Assembly: GCF_000241955.1 (NCBI RefSeq)
Contig: NC_016818.1
Coordinates: 2,728,001 to 2,792,000 of the forward strand
DNA length: 64,000 bases
Direction of reading: 5' to 3'
DNA from: Rahnella aquatilis CIP 78.65 = ATCC 33071
GTDB taxonomy: Bacteria > Pseudomonadota > Gammaproteobacteria > Enterobacterales > Enterobacteriaceae
The translations under genes were made by a program, and so were the position numbers. Below, piece after piece: positions 48,730 to 59,931 of the stretch; position 1 is the stretch's first letter, and each line of letters begins with the position of its first letter. The notes beneath the pieces were generated by a model. The model was not told the DNA's origin, searched no databases, and saw only the letters and a program-made list of their open reading frames with translations.

Positions 48730-50181
48730 ATGTATCTCGGAATAGATCTTGGCACCTCTGGCGTCAAAGCCATTTTGCTCAGCGAAGACGGTCGGGTGGT
48801 CGCCAGCCACAGTGAGGCGTTAACCCTTTCCCGCCCGCATCCGTTATGGTCTGAGCAAAATCCTGCCGACTGGTGGGATGCGACGGACCGCGCGGTATCC
48901 GTACTGGCACAACAACACTCTCTGCAGGACGTCAAAGCCATCGGCCTGACCGGTCAGATGCACGGTGCGACGGTGCTGGATGCACAACAGGAGGTGTTAC
49001 GTCCGGCCATTTTATGGAATGACGGACGCAGCTTTAGCCAGTGTCAGCAACTGGAAGCGGAAGTCCCCGCCTCCCGCCAGATCACTGGCAACCTGATGAT
49101 GCCCGGTTTTACTGCGCCAAAATTGCTGTGGTTACGTGAAAACGAGCCGGACCTGTTTGCCAAAATCGACAAGGTCCTGCTGCCTAAAGATTATCTTCGC
49201 TGGCTGATGACCGGCGTTTTTGCCAGCGATATGTCTGATGCCGCTGGCACGATGTGGCTGGATGTCGCTAAGCGCGACTGGAATGACGAATTACTCACTG
49301 CCACCGGCCTGACCCGCGACCAGATGCCTGCGCTTTTCGAAGGCAATCAGATGACCGGGTATCTGCTGCCTGAACTCGCCTCTAGCTGGAATATGGATCC
49401 CGTGCCCGTGGTTGCCGGTGGCGGTGATAATGCTGCAGGTGCCGTTGGTGTCGGATTATACAAAACCGGACAAGCGATGCTTTCCCTCGGCACATCCGGG
49501 GTATATTTCGCCGTCAGCGATGGTTTCCTGAGTAATCCGCAGCAGGCGGTACACAGCTTCTGCCATGCCCTGCCGGACACCTGGCATCTGATGTCCGTTA
49601 TGCTCAGCGCCGCCTCCTGTCTGGACTGGGCCGCAAAACTCACCGGCTCCGCCTCCGTTGGCGAGCTGATCAATCTGGCTGAAAAGGCCCCGGTCGCAGA
49701 TTCACCGGTATGGTTTCTGCCGTATCTCTCCGGCGAACGCACCCCGCATAATAATCCGAATGCCAAAGGTGTCTTGTTCGGTCTGACCCATCAGCATGGT
49801 CCTGCGGATATTGCCCGTGCCGTACTCGAAGGGGTTGGTTTCGCACTGGCGGATGGCATGGATGTGCTGCATGCCACGGGTTTAAAACCTCATAGCATCA
49901 CCCTGATCGGCGGCGGTGCCCGCAGCCCTTACTGGCGTCAGATGCTGGCAGATATCAGCGGCAAAACTCTGGAATACCGCACCGGCGGCGACGTCGGCCC
50001 CGCCCTGGGCGCTGCGCGTTTAGCGCAAATTGCCATGAATCCGGGTCAGCCGCTGGAGCAGTTCCTGCCGGAACTGGCACTTGAGCAAGTGCATCAGCCC
50101 GATGCGGATAAGCACACTGCGTATGCGGAGCGGCGCAAAGTGTTCAGGGAGTTATATGTGAGACTTGAGGGATTGATGTAA
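48730..50181 (+). CDS. xylB: xylulokinase XylB
   Basis: XylB (483 residues; E. coli 484) phosphorylates xylulose to xylulose 5-phosphate for the pentose phosphate pathway. FGGY-kinase features are clear: YLGIDLGTSGVKAILL, TGQMHGAT, the catalytic Asp in AGGGDNAAGAVGVG and the C-terminal GGGARSPYWRQMLAD. AAGGG is about 7 bases before the ATG. Confidence 0.97.
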   Translation: MYLGIDLGTSGVKAILLSEDGRVVASHSEALTLSRPHPLWSEQNPADWWDATDRAVSVLAQQHSLQDVKAIGLTGQMHGATVLDAQQEVLRPAILWNDGRSFSQCQQLEAEVPASRQITGNLMMPGFTAPKLLWLRENEPDLFAKIDKVLLPKDYLRWLMTGVFASDMSDAAGTMWLDVAKRDWNDELLTATGLTRDQMPALFEGNQMTGYLLPELASSWNMDPVPVVAGGGDNAAGAVGVGLYKTGQAMLSLGTSGVYFAVSDGFLSNPQQAVHSFCHALPDTWHLMSVMLSAASCLDWAAKLTGSASVGELINLAEKAPVADSPVWFLPYLSGERTPHNNPNAKGVLFGLTHQHGPADIARAVLEGVGFALADGMDVLHATGLKPHSITLIGGGARSPYWRQMLADISGKTLEYRTGGDVGPALGAARLAQIAMNPGQPLEQFLPELALEQVHQPDADKHTAYAERRKVFRELYVRLEGLM

Positions 50182-50773
50182 TTGGCCATTACGGGGCAGA
50201 TTTAATCAACATTAGATCGAGATATTTTCGGTTTCTCAAGTACAGCGGTCACCTGACGCACAGTGCCGAAACCGACCAGAGGGGAAAAGCTTTTCCCCTC
50301 TGCACTCCCCACGCTTTTTCAAACACGTGATCCGCGCGCTGGCTATCTTTCAGATACCGCAGTGACAGGCTGGAAATCTTGCCGCGTTGCGGTGCCCTCT
50401 CTCGGTCCTGGAGCCTCTGGTCTCCAGGCCGCTCCGTTCAGCAAGATTTCTGAATCGCCCGCATGATCTTAAAGTCAAAACCAATCCGCTTTTCATATCA
50501 AAATCAAGTAGAAGCCTGAGGCCGGTTCCAAAATACCGCCGGAGGGAGAGGTGGAAAACCGCGTGTCTTTTTACGCGGGTTGTAACCCGAACGAAGGGAA
50601 CCGCGCAGCGGCGGGGTTTTGCGGCTATCACTGCGGCTGATGAAACATAGTCAGCGAGCGAAGCGCGCAGTGAAAGAGCCCGGGGGGTCTTGGGGGACGG
50701 CGGCGATAAGCCGTCCCCCAAGTCGGTGTGGGCCGACGCCCACGGTTTTGAAGTTGCAGTTAGAAATTACAGG
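50182..50773. repeat. gene-free structured element, chain of inverted repeats between xylB and lsrG
   Basis: No gene is supported here. Perfect inverted repeats fill it: TCGGTTTC/GAAACCGA (50228-50275), the 26-base palindrome CAGAGGGGAAAAG/CTTTTCCCCTCTG (50277-50302), TATCT/AGATA (50344-50356), GAAATCTTGC/GCAAGATTTC (50373-50450) enclosing CCTGGAG/CTCCAGG (50407-50428), CCGCGT/ACGCGG (50559-50578), CTTGGGGGACGGC/GCCGTCCCCCAAG (50689-50722) and GTGGGC/GCCCAC (50728-50743). I recall similar intergenic repeats in related genomes but cannot check copy number. Confidence 0.65.
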
Positions 50774-51064
50774 TCAAGGGTAAATCCCCTTGAAAGTTGT
50801 CTTCTTCCTCGGCTCCGACATAATCCCCTCCAGCGCTTCAACGCATTGAAGGTAATGCGGTGTTTTTTTGTGCGCCAGCACAGCATCGTTATCCTGATAG
50901 GCTTCGTAGATAAAGAATCGCGTCGGTACCGCCTCGTCCTGCAGCACATCAAACCTGAGATTTCCCGGTTCCTTCACCGCGCCCAAATGGTTAGCGTGAA
51001 ATACCGCCAGGAACTCATCCACCTTTTCCGGCTGAACATTAATTTCGACCAGTGTCACTTCCAT
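50774..51064 (-). CDS. lsrG: phospho-AI-2 isomerase LsrG
   Basis: LsrG (96 residues) is a small ABM-domain enzyme that isomerises phosphorylated AI-2 (P-DPD) before Lsr[20 protein letters not shown] and the HHYLQC-type stretch ([17 protein letters not shown]) are typical. It is the last gene of lsrACDBFG, 3 bases after lsrF. The structured element follows it and could end the transcript. Confidence 0.94.
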   Translation of the reverse strand: MEVTLVEINVQPEKVDEFLAVFHANHLGAVKEPGNLRFDVLQDEAVPTRFFIYEAYQDNDAVLAHKKTPHYLQCVEALEGIMSEPRKKTTFKGIYP

Positions 51065-51067
51065 GAT

Positions 51068-51943
51068 TCACCCCTTTTCACTCAGGAACAGTTCATAAGC
51101 ATGCGCCACGCTGGCATTTTCATGCACCACCGCTTTCACCGCTTTCAGCATCGCCACCGGCGATTCTGACTGGAAGATGTTGCGGCCCATGTCCACACCG
51201 GATGCACCCTGATCGATAGCTTTGAAACACATTTCCAGCGCCTCGCGTTCCGGCAATTTTTTACCCCCTGCAATCACGATTGGCACCGGACAGCCCGCCG
51301 CTACGCGCTCAAAACCTTCATCGACGTAATAGGTTTTGATAATGTTCGCACCCATTTCAGCGGCGATGCGGGTTGCCAGCGAGAAGTAACGCTGGTCGCG
51401 CGCCATATCTTTGCCGACGCCGGTCACCGCCATGGTCGGCATGCCGTAACGCATCCCCTGATCGACCAGCTGAATAATGTTTTTAATCGACTGGTGCTCA
51501 TATTCGCTGCCGATATACACCTGCGCCGCCATTGCGGCGACGTTCAGGCGCAGCGCATCTTCTATCGCCACCGCCACCGTTTCATTTGAGAGTTCAGTCA
51601 GAATGGAGTTCCCGCCCGAAGCCCGCATCACGACGGGTTTATTCACCGCCGCAGGGACCACGCTGCGCAGCACGCCACGGGTACACATCAGCACGTCGGT
51701 ATGCGCAAACAAAGGCGCGATATTGATGTCGATGCGTTCAAGGCCGGTCGTCGGCCCCTGAAAATAGCCGTGGTCAAACGCCAGCATGACCGTCCGGCCA
51801 GATTGTGGATTGAAAATCCGCGCCAGCCGCGACTGCATTCCCCAGTCAAGCTGACCGCTGCCTTTAAGGAAGAACGCGTGATTATCCTGCGGCGTGCCAA
51901 TGCCGAAATTTTTGCCGTCTCTGATGTCGTCCAGATCTGCCAT
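51068..51943 (-). CDS. lsrF: 3-hydroxy-5-phosphonooxypentane-2,4-dione thiolase LsrF
   Basis: LsrF (291 residues, as in E. coli) is an aldolase-fold thiolase that transfers the acetyl group of processed P-AI-2 to Co[21 protein letters not shown] and the Schiff-base Lys region ([15 protein letters not shown]) are intact, and [18 protein letters not shown] is conserved. AAGGAG precedes the ATG. Confidence 0.96.
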   Translation of the reverse strand: MADLDDIRDGKNFGIGTPQDNHAFFLKGSGQLDWGMQSRLARIFNPQSGRTVMLAFDHGYFQGPTTGLERIDINIAPLFAHTDVLMCTRGVLRSVVPAAVNKPVVMRASGGNSILTELSNETVAVAIEDALRLNVAAMAAQVYIGSEYEHQSIKNIIQLVDQGMRYGMPTMAVTGVGKDMARDQRYFSLATRIAAEMGANIIKTYYVDEGFERVAAGCPVPIVIAGGKKLPEREALEMCFKAIDQGASGVDMGRNIFQSESPVAMLKAVKAVVHENASVAHAYELFLSEKG

Positions 51944-51962
51944 TTTCTTTTCTCCTTAATCG

Positions 51963-52982
51963 TCAGAAGTCATATTTGCCAATATTGTCTTTGGTAAAGA
52001 CCACACGTTCCGGCAGTAAAACGATACCGTTACCTTTGGCCTCATACTGGTAGCCCTGCACGCTGTTCGGCACCACTTCCACCGTCCCGACGTCCGGCAC
52101 ATCCAGTTTGTCGCCCACGTTAAGCTCGCCTTTTTTCAGTAACTGATCCGCGACGTAAACCGAAATTTTGCCCTGACTGACCACATCCCACAGGCCGAAC
52201 TGTTTCACCGTGCCGCGTTCTACATACGGACGCATGACGTTTGGCGTACTAAAACCGACAATGGTCACATTGGTGCGTTTGAGATTTTCCGCCGCCTGCG
52301 CGGCTGCCGGTAATGCGTTGGCATCAGGCGCAATAATCGCATCCAGATCACCATAGGATTTCAGGATCCCTTCGGCGGTTTGCAGTGATTTGGTGGCGTC
52401 GTTATAGCCGTATTGCGTGGTGACGATTTCCCAGCCCGGATGCTCTTTGGCGATTTTGGCTTTCGCCTCTTTCACCCACTGGTTCTGATCGGTCACCGTC
52501 GGGCTGGAATAGAAGAACGCCACTTTGGCTTTTTCTTTCGTCACCTGACTGGAGGTCATGTCCACCAGCATCGAGCCAAGCTGTTGCGGGGTGCCCTGAT
52601 TGATGTAAATCGAGCGGCATTCCGGTTTGGTGTCGGAATCCCAGGTCAGCACTTTCACGCCGCGTTGCATGGCACGTTTAAGCGCCGGACACAGGCCGTC
52701 GGGTGATACCGCTGCCACCACAATCGCGTTATATCCCTGATTGACGAAGTTATTGATCATCTGTACCTGACCGGATACGCTCGGTTCCGTTGGTCCGTCA
52801 TACGTCACGTCCGCGCCCAGCGCTTTACCGGCCGCCGTTGCGCCATTGCCGCCACTGGTGAAATAACCGACACCCACCAGTTTTGGGATAAACGCGATGC
52901 GTTCAGCCGCCTGCGCACTCAGGCAGGCGAGGCTCACGGCACTGGCAATTAATAAGGTTTTCATCGTTTTGGTTTTCATCAT
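51963..52982 (-). CDS. lsrB: AI-2 periplasmic binding protein LsrB
   Basis: LsrB (339 residues) binds the autoinducer R-THMF in the periplasm. A signal peptide ends at AQA-AERIAF (about residue 26). Ligand-site segments [34 protein letters not shown] and [19 protein letters not shown] are intact. GGGG upstream suits either of two tandem ATGs (52982 or 52979). Confidence 0.95.
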   Translation of the reverse strand: MMKTKTMKTLLIASAVSLACLSAQAAERIAFIPKLVGVGYFTSGGNGATAAGKALGADVTYDGPTEPSVSGQVQMINNFVNQGYNAIVVAAVSPDGLCPALKRAMQRGVKVLTWDSDTKPECRSIYINQGTPQQLGSMLVDMTSSQVTKEKAKVAFFYSSPTVTDQNQWVKEAKAKIAKEHPGWEIVTTQYGYNDATKSLQTAEGILKSYGDLDAIIAPDANALPAAAQAAENLKRTNVTIVGFSTPNVMRPYVERGTVKQFGLWDVVSQGKISVYVADQLLKKGELNVGDKLDVPDVGTVEVVPNSVQGYQYEAKGNGIVLLPERVVFTKDNIGKYDF

Positions 52983-52992
52983 TTACCCCGGC

Positions 52993-54017
52993 TTATTGTG
53001 AAGACGTCAAGGAAGAAGAAGACGCAGACCCGCGCTGGCGATAACGCTGGAAAACACTGCGGATAAGGCCACGGTTGAGGCTGGCGGAACGGCCGATGAC
53101 CACCAGAATCAGCAATGCACCCGAAAGCGCACTGGAGACCTGGCTGGATACGCCGACCATCTGCAAACCCTGCTGGAGATACCCGATCAGCAGCGTCGCC
53201 AGCGCCGTGCCGAGAATGGAACCTGACCCGCCGTAGATATTGGCGCCGCCAAGCACCACCGCAGTGATGGCTGGCATCAGCAGTGCGTTACCCAGATCAG
53301 AACGCGCGGAGCCAAAATAGGAGGTCATCAGAATCGCGGCCACCGCCGAGGCCAGCCCGGTCATGCCATATAACGCATATACCGTACGGCTGACCGGCAG
53401 TGCGCCGTAACGCGCCACGCGGGCATTCTGCCCAATAAGAAACACGTTGCGCCCGGTGCGACTGCGATGCATCAGCAGCCAGAAAAACAGGGTGGCGGCG
53501 AGGAAAATCAGCAGCGGCACCGGCAGCCCCAACACCACCAGATTGGCGAAACTGGTGAAGGCATCCGGGAAATTCCCGATCCCCTCAAAACCGGTGGCAC
53601 CCGCCAGCCCGGAAAGCAGCAAGGCGCTGCCGCCGAACAGATAAAGTGTGCCGAGCGTGATAACCAGCGGATTGACGCCGGTATACAGGATCAGTGCCGC
53701 ATTGAGTAAACCGCAGGCAGCGCCAAGCGCCAGGGTGATGGTGATCGCCAGCGCCAGCGGCACACCCGCCTGACACAATACGCCGAGCGCGATGGCGCAC
53801 AGACCGATGGTTGAACCGAACGAGATGTCTATGCCGCCACTGACAATCACTAATGTCAGGGGCAACGCCACAATTCCGATGGTAATAAAATCACTGGTGC
53901 TGAACAGCAGCGTACCGGCATCCAGCATGCGCGGATTGGCGACACCGAACAGTAAAATTTCGACGATCAGCAGCCCCAGCAGCGCCGCTTCCCAGCCATA
54001 TTGTTGCAGTTTGTTCA

Positions 54018-54018
<1 letters not shown>
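52993..54018 (-). CDS. lsrD: AI-2 ABC transporter permease LsrD
   Basis: LsrD (341 residues) is one of the two permeases for AI-2 import, with about nine helices of the BPD_transp_2 type (GGIDISFGSTIGLCAIALGV and GGANIYGGSGSILGTALA). The start overlaps the lsrC stop (TAATG). A Ser-rich C-terminal tail (SASSSSLTSSQ) is present. 10 bases separate it from lsrB. Confidence 0.94.
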
Positions 54019-55087
<1,069 letters not shown>

Positions 55088-55094
<7 letters not shown>

Positions 55095-56650
55095 GAGGTT
55101 CCTCCGGTGGCAGGCGTTTGGGCATGATTACCAAACGCGATATGCATAATGTTGCTGACGTTGATGTCGCTGCCCTGCAACTCGCCGCTCATTTCCCCCT
55201 GATGCATGACGAATACCCGGTCAGCCAGCCCTTCGATTTCATCCAGATCAGACGAAATCAGGATCACCGCCACGTTCTGTTGCACCACGTTGCGCAGCAG
55301 TTGATAAATGTCGGCACGTGCTGACACATCCACGCCGCGCGTCGGTTCATCGACAATCAGCACCGCAGGCTGTGCTTCCAGACATTTGGCGATCAGCAGC
55401 TTTTGCTGGTTTCCGCCGGAAAGCGTGCGGGCGGTTTGTGCGCCGTCGCGATATTTAATGCCCAGCGCACGGTGATAACGTTCCAGCACGGCGGCTTCGC
55501 GTTTGATGTTCAGCCACCAGCTTTGACGGTTAAAGGTTAGCGAAGTGGTGTTCCAGCTCAGTGGCGCATCGAGATAGAGGCCGGACGCCTGCCGGTCTTC
55601 CGGCAGATACACCAGCCCCTTTTTCAGCCGCTGTAAGGTGGTCAGTCCGGTGATGTCTTGCTGCATCAGAAGAACCTGACCGCTTTGAGCATCGCGCAGG
55701 CCATACAGGGTTTCCGCCAGTTCGGTTCGCCCTGCCCCCACGACACCCGCCAGCCCGACGATTTCCCCGGCGCGGGCGCTGAATGAAATATTGATGAAGC
55801 CTTCACCGGTCAGGTTTTGCACCTGCAGGACCGGCTCGCTGCCTGCGCTGTTGCGGCGCGTGCCGGGGAGATCCAGCCACAGTTTTTGTTCTGCGGGCAG
55901 CGCGGTGTCCTGAGTCTGCGGCGTGATGGCGCGGATCAGCGCATCGTTATCCAGTCCGGCAAGTGTGCCGCTCAGGGCGATTTTGCCGTCGCGCATCACG
56001 CTGACCCGGTCAGCAACGGCACGTATTTCCGGCAATTTGTGCGAGATAAACACCACGCCGACGCCCTGTCCGGTGAGATGGCGCACCTGGGTAAATAAGC
56101 GGGCAGATTCCGCCGGAGTCAGCGAGGCGGTCGGTTCATCGAGGATCAGCAGCCGGGCATCACGCATCAGCCCGCGCAGGATTTCCACCAGTTGCTGATC
56201 GGCCACTTCCAGGGTGCCGGCCAGCGCGCCGAGCGGTAAATTGCAGCCCAGTTCCGTCAGCGTCTGCTGCAATTTTTTTTCACTTGCCTGATGTGCAGGC
56301 AGGCGGAACAGAATGTTTTCACGCACGGTCAGGCTGGGGAACAGCATCGGTTCCTGCGGCACCAGATAGATCCCCGCCTGATGCGCTTTCGCCGGTGACA
56401 GCGCCAGCAAAGGCTCGCCGCCGAGCAGCAGCGTGCCGCGATCGGCTATTTCGACACCGGCAATGATTTTCATCAGCGTCGATTTACCGGCACCGTTGCC
56501 GCCAAGCAAGGCGTGCACTTCGCCGCGTTGCAGGCTGAAATCGATATCTTTCAGCACCGCCACACCGGAAAAGCTTTTACTGACGCCGCTGACCTGCAAC
56601 AACAGGTCGTGCTTCGGGAGGTCTGCTGCTGACTGTTCGCTGAACTGCAT
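55088..56650 (-). CDS. lsrA: AI-2 ABC transporter ATPase LsrA
   Basis: LsrA (520 residues) carries two ABC halves that drive AI-2 import. First half: [16 protein letters not shown] and [12 protein letters not shown]. Second half: GVVGAGRTE and [20 protein letters not shown] with [13 protein letters not shown]. The ATG at 56650 has AGGGG about 7 bases upstream and is preferred to an ATG eight codons earlier. First gene of lsrACDBFG. Confidence 0.96.
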
Positions 56651-56678
56651 GTGCTGGCCCCTGACTGAATACATTTAC

Positions 56679-56711
56679 TGAACAAATGTATTTATTATTT
56701 AACATTGTTCA
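56679..56711. promoter_or_regulatory. candidate LsrR operator near lsrA
   Basis: TGAACAAATGT and ACATTGTTCA form an almost perfect inverted repeat (one unpaired base) 28 bases upstream of the lsrA ATG. LsrR represses both lsr transcripts from this region in E. coli, so an LsrR site is the natural reading. Confidence 0.55.
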
Positions 56712-56811
56712 TAAAACTAGTCCGAGGTGACGGGGAAAACTTTTGCACTGATCACAGTTTGTTCAACTCATATACTCTGCGTTATGATTCAGGCGGTAAT
56801 CATTTGAATTT

Positions 56812-56827
56812 TGCAAAACACATCACA
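56812..56827. promoter_or_regulatory. candidate CRP site in the lsr control region
   Basis: TGCAA-N6-TCACA has one perfect and one partial CRP half. E. coli lsr is cAMP-CRP activated. The left half is weak (3 of 5). Confidence 0.4.
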
Positions 56828-56847
56828 GTTAACAACATTTTGTTAAC

Positions 56848-56878
56848 GAACAATTGATCTACATTTTGATAAGTGTTC
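56848..56878. promoter_or_regulatory. candidate LsrR operator near lsrR
   Basis: GAACA (56848-56852) and TGTTC (56874-56878) are inverted, sharing the GAACA/TGTTC word of the lsrA-side operator, and GTTAAC is duplicated just upstream (56828 and 56842). It would overlap the lsrR leader and allow autoregulation. Confidence 0.4.
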
Positions 56879-56881
56879 ACT

Positions 56882-57856
56882 ATGAATGACAAGACAACGC
56901 TTTCCGATTTGACTAACCATCCGGAATTCAGCATGGGTGAAGAGGAACTGCTGGCACGCACCGCGTGGTTCTATTACCACGACGGCCTGACCCAGAATGA
57001 GATTGGTGAACGGCTTGGGCTGACGCGGCTTAAAGTGTCGCGCCTGCTGGAAAAAGGCCGGCAGTCCGGGGTGATCCGCGTACAAATCAACTCGCGTTTT
57101 GAGGGCTGTTTGTCGCTGGAAAACACCCTGCTTGAACGTTTTGGTTTGCAGCAGATCCGCGTATTGCCACAGCTTGCTGATGGCTCGCTGAGCGCCCGGC
57201 TGGGTGTCGGTGCCGCGCATATGCTGATGACATTACTCAAACCGGAGCAACTGCTGGCGGTGGGGTTTGGCGAAACGGCAATGAGTACGCTGCAACATCT
57301 CAGCGGATTCATTTCGTCGCAGCAAATCCGCATGGTCACGCTTTCCGGCGGTGTCGGGCCGTATATGACCGGCATCGGACAGCTTGACGCCGCATGCGGG
57401 GTGAGCATTATTCCGGCTCCGCTGCGCGCATCATCAGCCAGCGTGGCGGCCATTTTCCGTCAGGAACGTAATGTACACGATGTCATGCTGGCCGCCTGCG
57501 CAGCCGATATCGCAGTCGTCGGCATTGGCTCGCTGAACCAGAAACAGGACGCGACCATTTTGCGGTCCGGTTATATCAGCGAAGGTGAGCAGCTGCTGTT
57601 TGGCCGCAAAGGTGCGGTCGGCGACATTCTCGGTTTCTTTATGCAGCGCAACGGCGAGCTGGCAGAAAATATGGCAATCCATGATGAGCTGATTGCCGTC
57701 GCGCCGGACGAACTGGCCAGCATTCCGACCGTGTTAGGCGTCGCAGGTGGCATCGAGAAAGCCGAAGCCATCGTCGCGGCGCTGAAAGGCAAACGAATTA
57801 ACGCACTGGTAACTGAAGAGAGCACAGCAAGAGCCATGCTGGCGCTGCTCGACTGA
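56882..57856 (+). CDS. lsrR: lsr operon repressor LsrR
   Basis: LsrR (324 residues) is a SorC/DeoR-type repressor released by phospho-AI-2. The N-terminal helix-turn-helix is near residues 27-50 ([20 protein letters not shown]). The C-terminal sugar-phosphate domain has [20 protein letters not shown] and [13 protein letters not shown] prefer ATG 56882 over the GTG at 56873. Operon with lsrK, divergent from lsrA. Confidence 0.95.
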   Translation: MNDKTTLSDLTNHPEFSMGEEELLARTAWFYYHDGLTQNEIGERLGLTRLKVSRLLEKGRQSGVIRVQINSRFEGCLSLENTLLERFGLQQIRVLPQLADGSLSARLGVGAAHMLMTLLKPEQLLAVGFGETAMSTLQHLSGFISSQQIRMVTLSGGVGPYMTGIGQLDAACGVSIIPAPLRASSASVAAIFRQERNVHDVMLAACAADIAVVGIGSLNQKQDATILRSGYISEGEQLLFGRKGAVGDILGFFMQRNGELAENMAIHDELIAVAPDELASIPTVLGVAGGIEKAEAIVAALKGKRINALVTEESTARAMLALLD

Positions 57857-57926
57857 CCCGCAGGGAGTGAGGGGCGTGGCGGTCAGGTAAACGGTGCCCG
57901 ATAAACTGGCACGAGAGAACATCGCG

Positions 57927-59519
57927 ATGACCTCTACCCTGAACTCTGAGCACGAACGTAGTTATCTGATGGCGCTGGATGCCGGAACCGGCAGTATCCG
58001 GGCGGTGATTTTCAATCCCGAAGGTGAGCAGATAGCCGCCGGGCAGGCGGAATGGATCCATCTGGCGGTGCCGGATGTCCCCGGTTCGATGGAGTTTGAT
58101 CTGCACAAAAACTGGCAACTGGCGTGTCAGTGCATCCGTCAGGCGCTGCAGGAAGCGCACCTCCCCGCTTCCGCGATCCGTGCCGTGGCGGCCTGCTCCA
58201 TGCGCGAAGGCATCGTGCTGTACGATAAATCCGGCGCGCCCATCTGGGCCTGCGCCAACGTCGATGCCCGCGCCAGCCGTGAAGTGAGCGAATTAAAAGA
58301 AATCCACGATTTCGAATTTGAACGCGAAGTCTATGAATGTTCCGGCCAGACGCTGGCACTCAGCGCTATGCCGCGTCTGCTGTGGCTGGCCCATCATCGC
58401 CCGGACATTTACCGTCAGGCCGCCACCATCACCATGATCAGCGACTGGCTGGCGTATATGCTCAGCGGCGAACTGGCAGTGGATCCTTCCAACGCCGGCA
58501 CCACCGGCATGCTGGATTTAGCCACCCGCAACTGGCGGCCTGAGCTGCTGGATATGGCCGGTCTGCGCGCCGATATGCTTTCACCGGTGGCGGAAACCGG
58601 CACCCGGCTGGGTTATGTCACCGACAGCGCCGCGAACGCCTGCGGGCTGAAAGCCGGTACGCCGGTCGGCATGGGTGGCGGCGATGCCCAGCTCGGCACG
58701 CTGGGTCTCGGGCTGGTGCATCCTGGCCAGACCGCCGTCCTTGGCGGCACATTCTGGCAGCAAATTGTCAACCTGCCCGAAGCGGTCACCGACCCCGAAA
58801 TGAATATCCGCGTCAATCCGCACGTCATTCCCGGCATGGCACAGGCCGAATCCATCAGTTTCTTCACCGGCCTGACCATGCGCTGGTTCCGCGACGCATT
58901 CTGTACCGAAGAGAAAACCATGGCGCACCGTCTTGGCGTAGACGCTTACAGCTTGCTGGAAGACATGGCCGCCCGCGTGCCTGTCGGCGCCTGGGGCGTC
59001 ACGCCAGTGTTCTCGGATGCGATGCATTTCAAGAACTGGTATCACGCCGCGCCGTCATTCATCAATCTGTCGATCGATCCGGAAAAGTGCAACAAACCGG
59101 TGCTGTTCCGCGCGTTAGAAGAAAATGCCGCCATCGTCTCGGCGTGTAACCTGGATATGATCGCCCGATTTTCCGGTGTACGCGCCCGATCGCTGGTGTT
59201 TTCCGGCGGCGGTTCCAAAGGAAAATTATGGTGTCAGATTTTGAGTGATGTCACCGGTGTCCCGGTTAAGGTGCCGGTGGTCAAAGAAGCCACCGCGCTG
59301 GGTTGTGCGATTGCTGCCGGCGTTGCGGCGGGGGTGTATTCGTCCCTCGCCGAAACCGGCGAATCACTGGTGCGCTGGGAGCGCGAATATCAGCCTGATG
59401 TGGCGAATCATGCAAAATATCTGGTACAGAAAGCCAACTGGCAGGAAGTGTATGCGGACCAACTCGGGCTGGTGGACAGGCAGCTGACCACATCGATGTG
59501 GAAAGCGCCAGGGTTATAG
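57927..59519 (+). CDS. lsrK: autoinducer-2 kinase LsrK
   Basis: LsrK (530 residues, exactly E. coli length) phosphorylates AI-2 with ATP, trapping it in the cell and creating the LsrR inducer. FGGY-kinase landmarks: [42 protein letters not shown] and [20 protein letters not shown] is about 9 bases before the ATG at 57927; the frame opens 11 codons earlier. It lies 70 bases after lsrR. Confidence 0.96.
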   Translation: MTSTLNSEHERSYLMALDAGTGSIRAVIFNPEGEQIAAGQAEWIHLAVPDVPGSMEFDLHKNWQLACQCIRQALQEAHLPASAIRAVAACSMREGIVLYDKSGAPIWACANVDARASREVSELKEIHDFEFEREVYECSGQTLALSAMPRLLWLAHHRPDIYRQAATITMISDWLAYMLSGELAVDPSNAGTTGMLDLATRNWRPELLDMAGLRADMLSPVAETGTRLGYVTDSAANACGLKAGTPVGMGGGDAQLGTLGLGLVHPGQTAVLGGTFWQQIVNLPEAVTDPEMNIRVNPHVIPGMAQAESISFFTGLTMRWFRDAFCTEEKTMAHRLGVDAYSLLEDMAARVPVGAWGVTPVFSDAMHFKNWYHAAPSFINLSIDPEKCNKPVLFRALEENAAIVSACNLDMIARFSGVRARSLVFSGGGSKGKLWCQILSDVTGVPVKVPVVKEATALGCAIAAGVAAGVYSSLAETGESLVRWEREYQPDVANHAKYLVQKANWQEVYADQLGLVDRQLTTSMWKAPGL

Positions 59520-59553
59520 GCTTTTAGAAAACCTGAAATTTTATTCACTGACA

Positions 59554-59899
59554 ATGGGGGAAATTTCGGTTTGTTCTGGCCTAATAATCGGTGACACCGA
59601 CTTAAGAGGATATAATCCGGTGCCTGAAGCGGCAGAATACGGGGAGCATATGCAGACAATGAGGGTAGATGTTAGCAGAAAGCTGATACTGAAAGGAGAG
59701 GAATATCACGTTGCGAAGGCATTTATCAAAAAACGGCTGGAGATAGAAGAAAAGGCAGTTGATGGGATTTACAGCGTGTGGTGGTATAAAACGAAAATCG
59801 GCGTAATCGACCTCAAAGCGAAGTCGATTAAGGTGGGTAAACACGCTAAAAAGAGTTCACTATGTTCCCGAACATGTGTTCACCATGTCCCCGGTCTAA
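59554..59899 (+). pseudogene. decayed C-terminal remnant of a transposase (possibly IS481-like)
   Basis: The frame from 59554 reads a plausible transposase tail (AFIKKRLEIEEKAVDGIYSV, then KIGVIDLKAK). Near 59850-59861 the better reading jumps to another frame, giving YVPEHVFTMSPV and a stop at 59897. Such an ending is what I remember from some IS481-type transposases. The one-frame product continues into the REP-like hairpin with nonsense sequence. I see no matching left part, so this is a fragment. The family is a guess. Confidence 0.4.
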
Positions 59900-59902
59900 A
59901 CA

Positions 59903-59922
59903 CCTCCCCTTCGCAGGGGAGG
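59903..59922. repeat. short palindrome related to the fliP-fliQ repeat
   Basis: CCTCCCCT-TCGC-AGGGGAGG is a perfect 8-bp stem. It is the same word as the right repeat unit at 14103-14125, here as a single half element. It sits just after the transposase remnant and before the stop of the cation transporter gene. Confidence 0.65.
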
Positions 59923-59931
59923 CAGCAGGAC

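Noticed and set aside
50350..50721. 123-codon minus-strand ORF inside the structured element
   Set aside because: Covered by inverted repeats, arginine-rich and low in sense; typical of spurious frames in GC-rich repeats.
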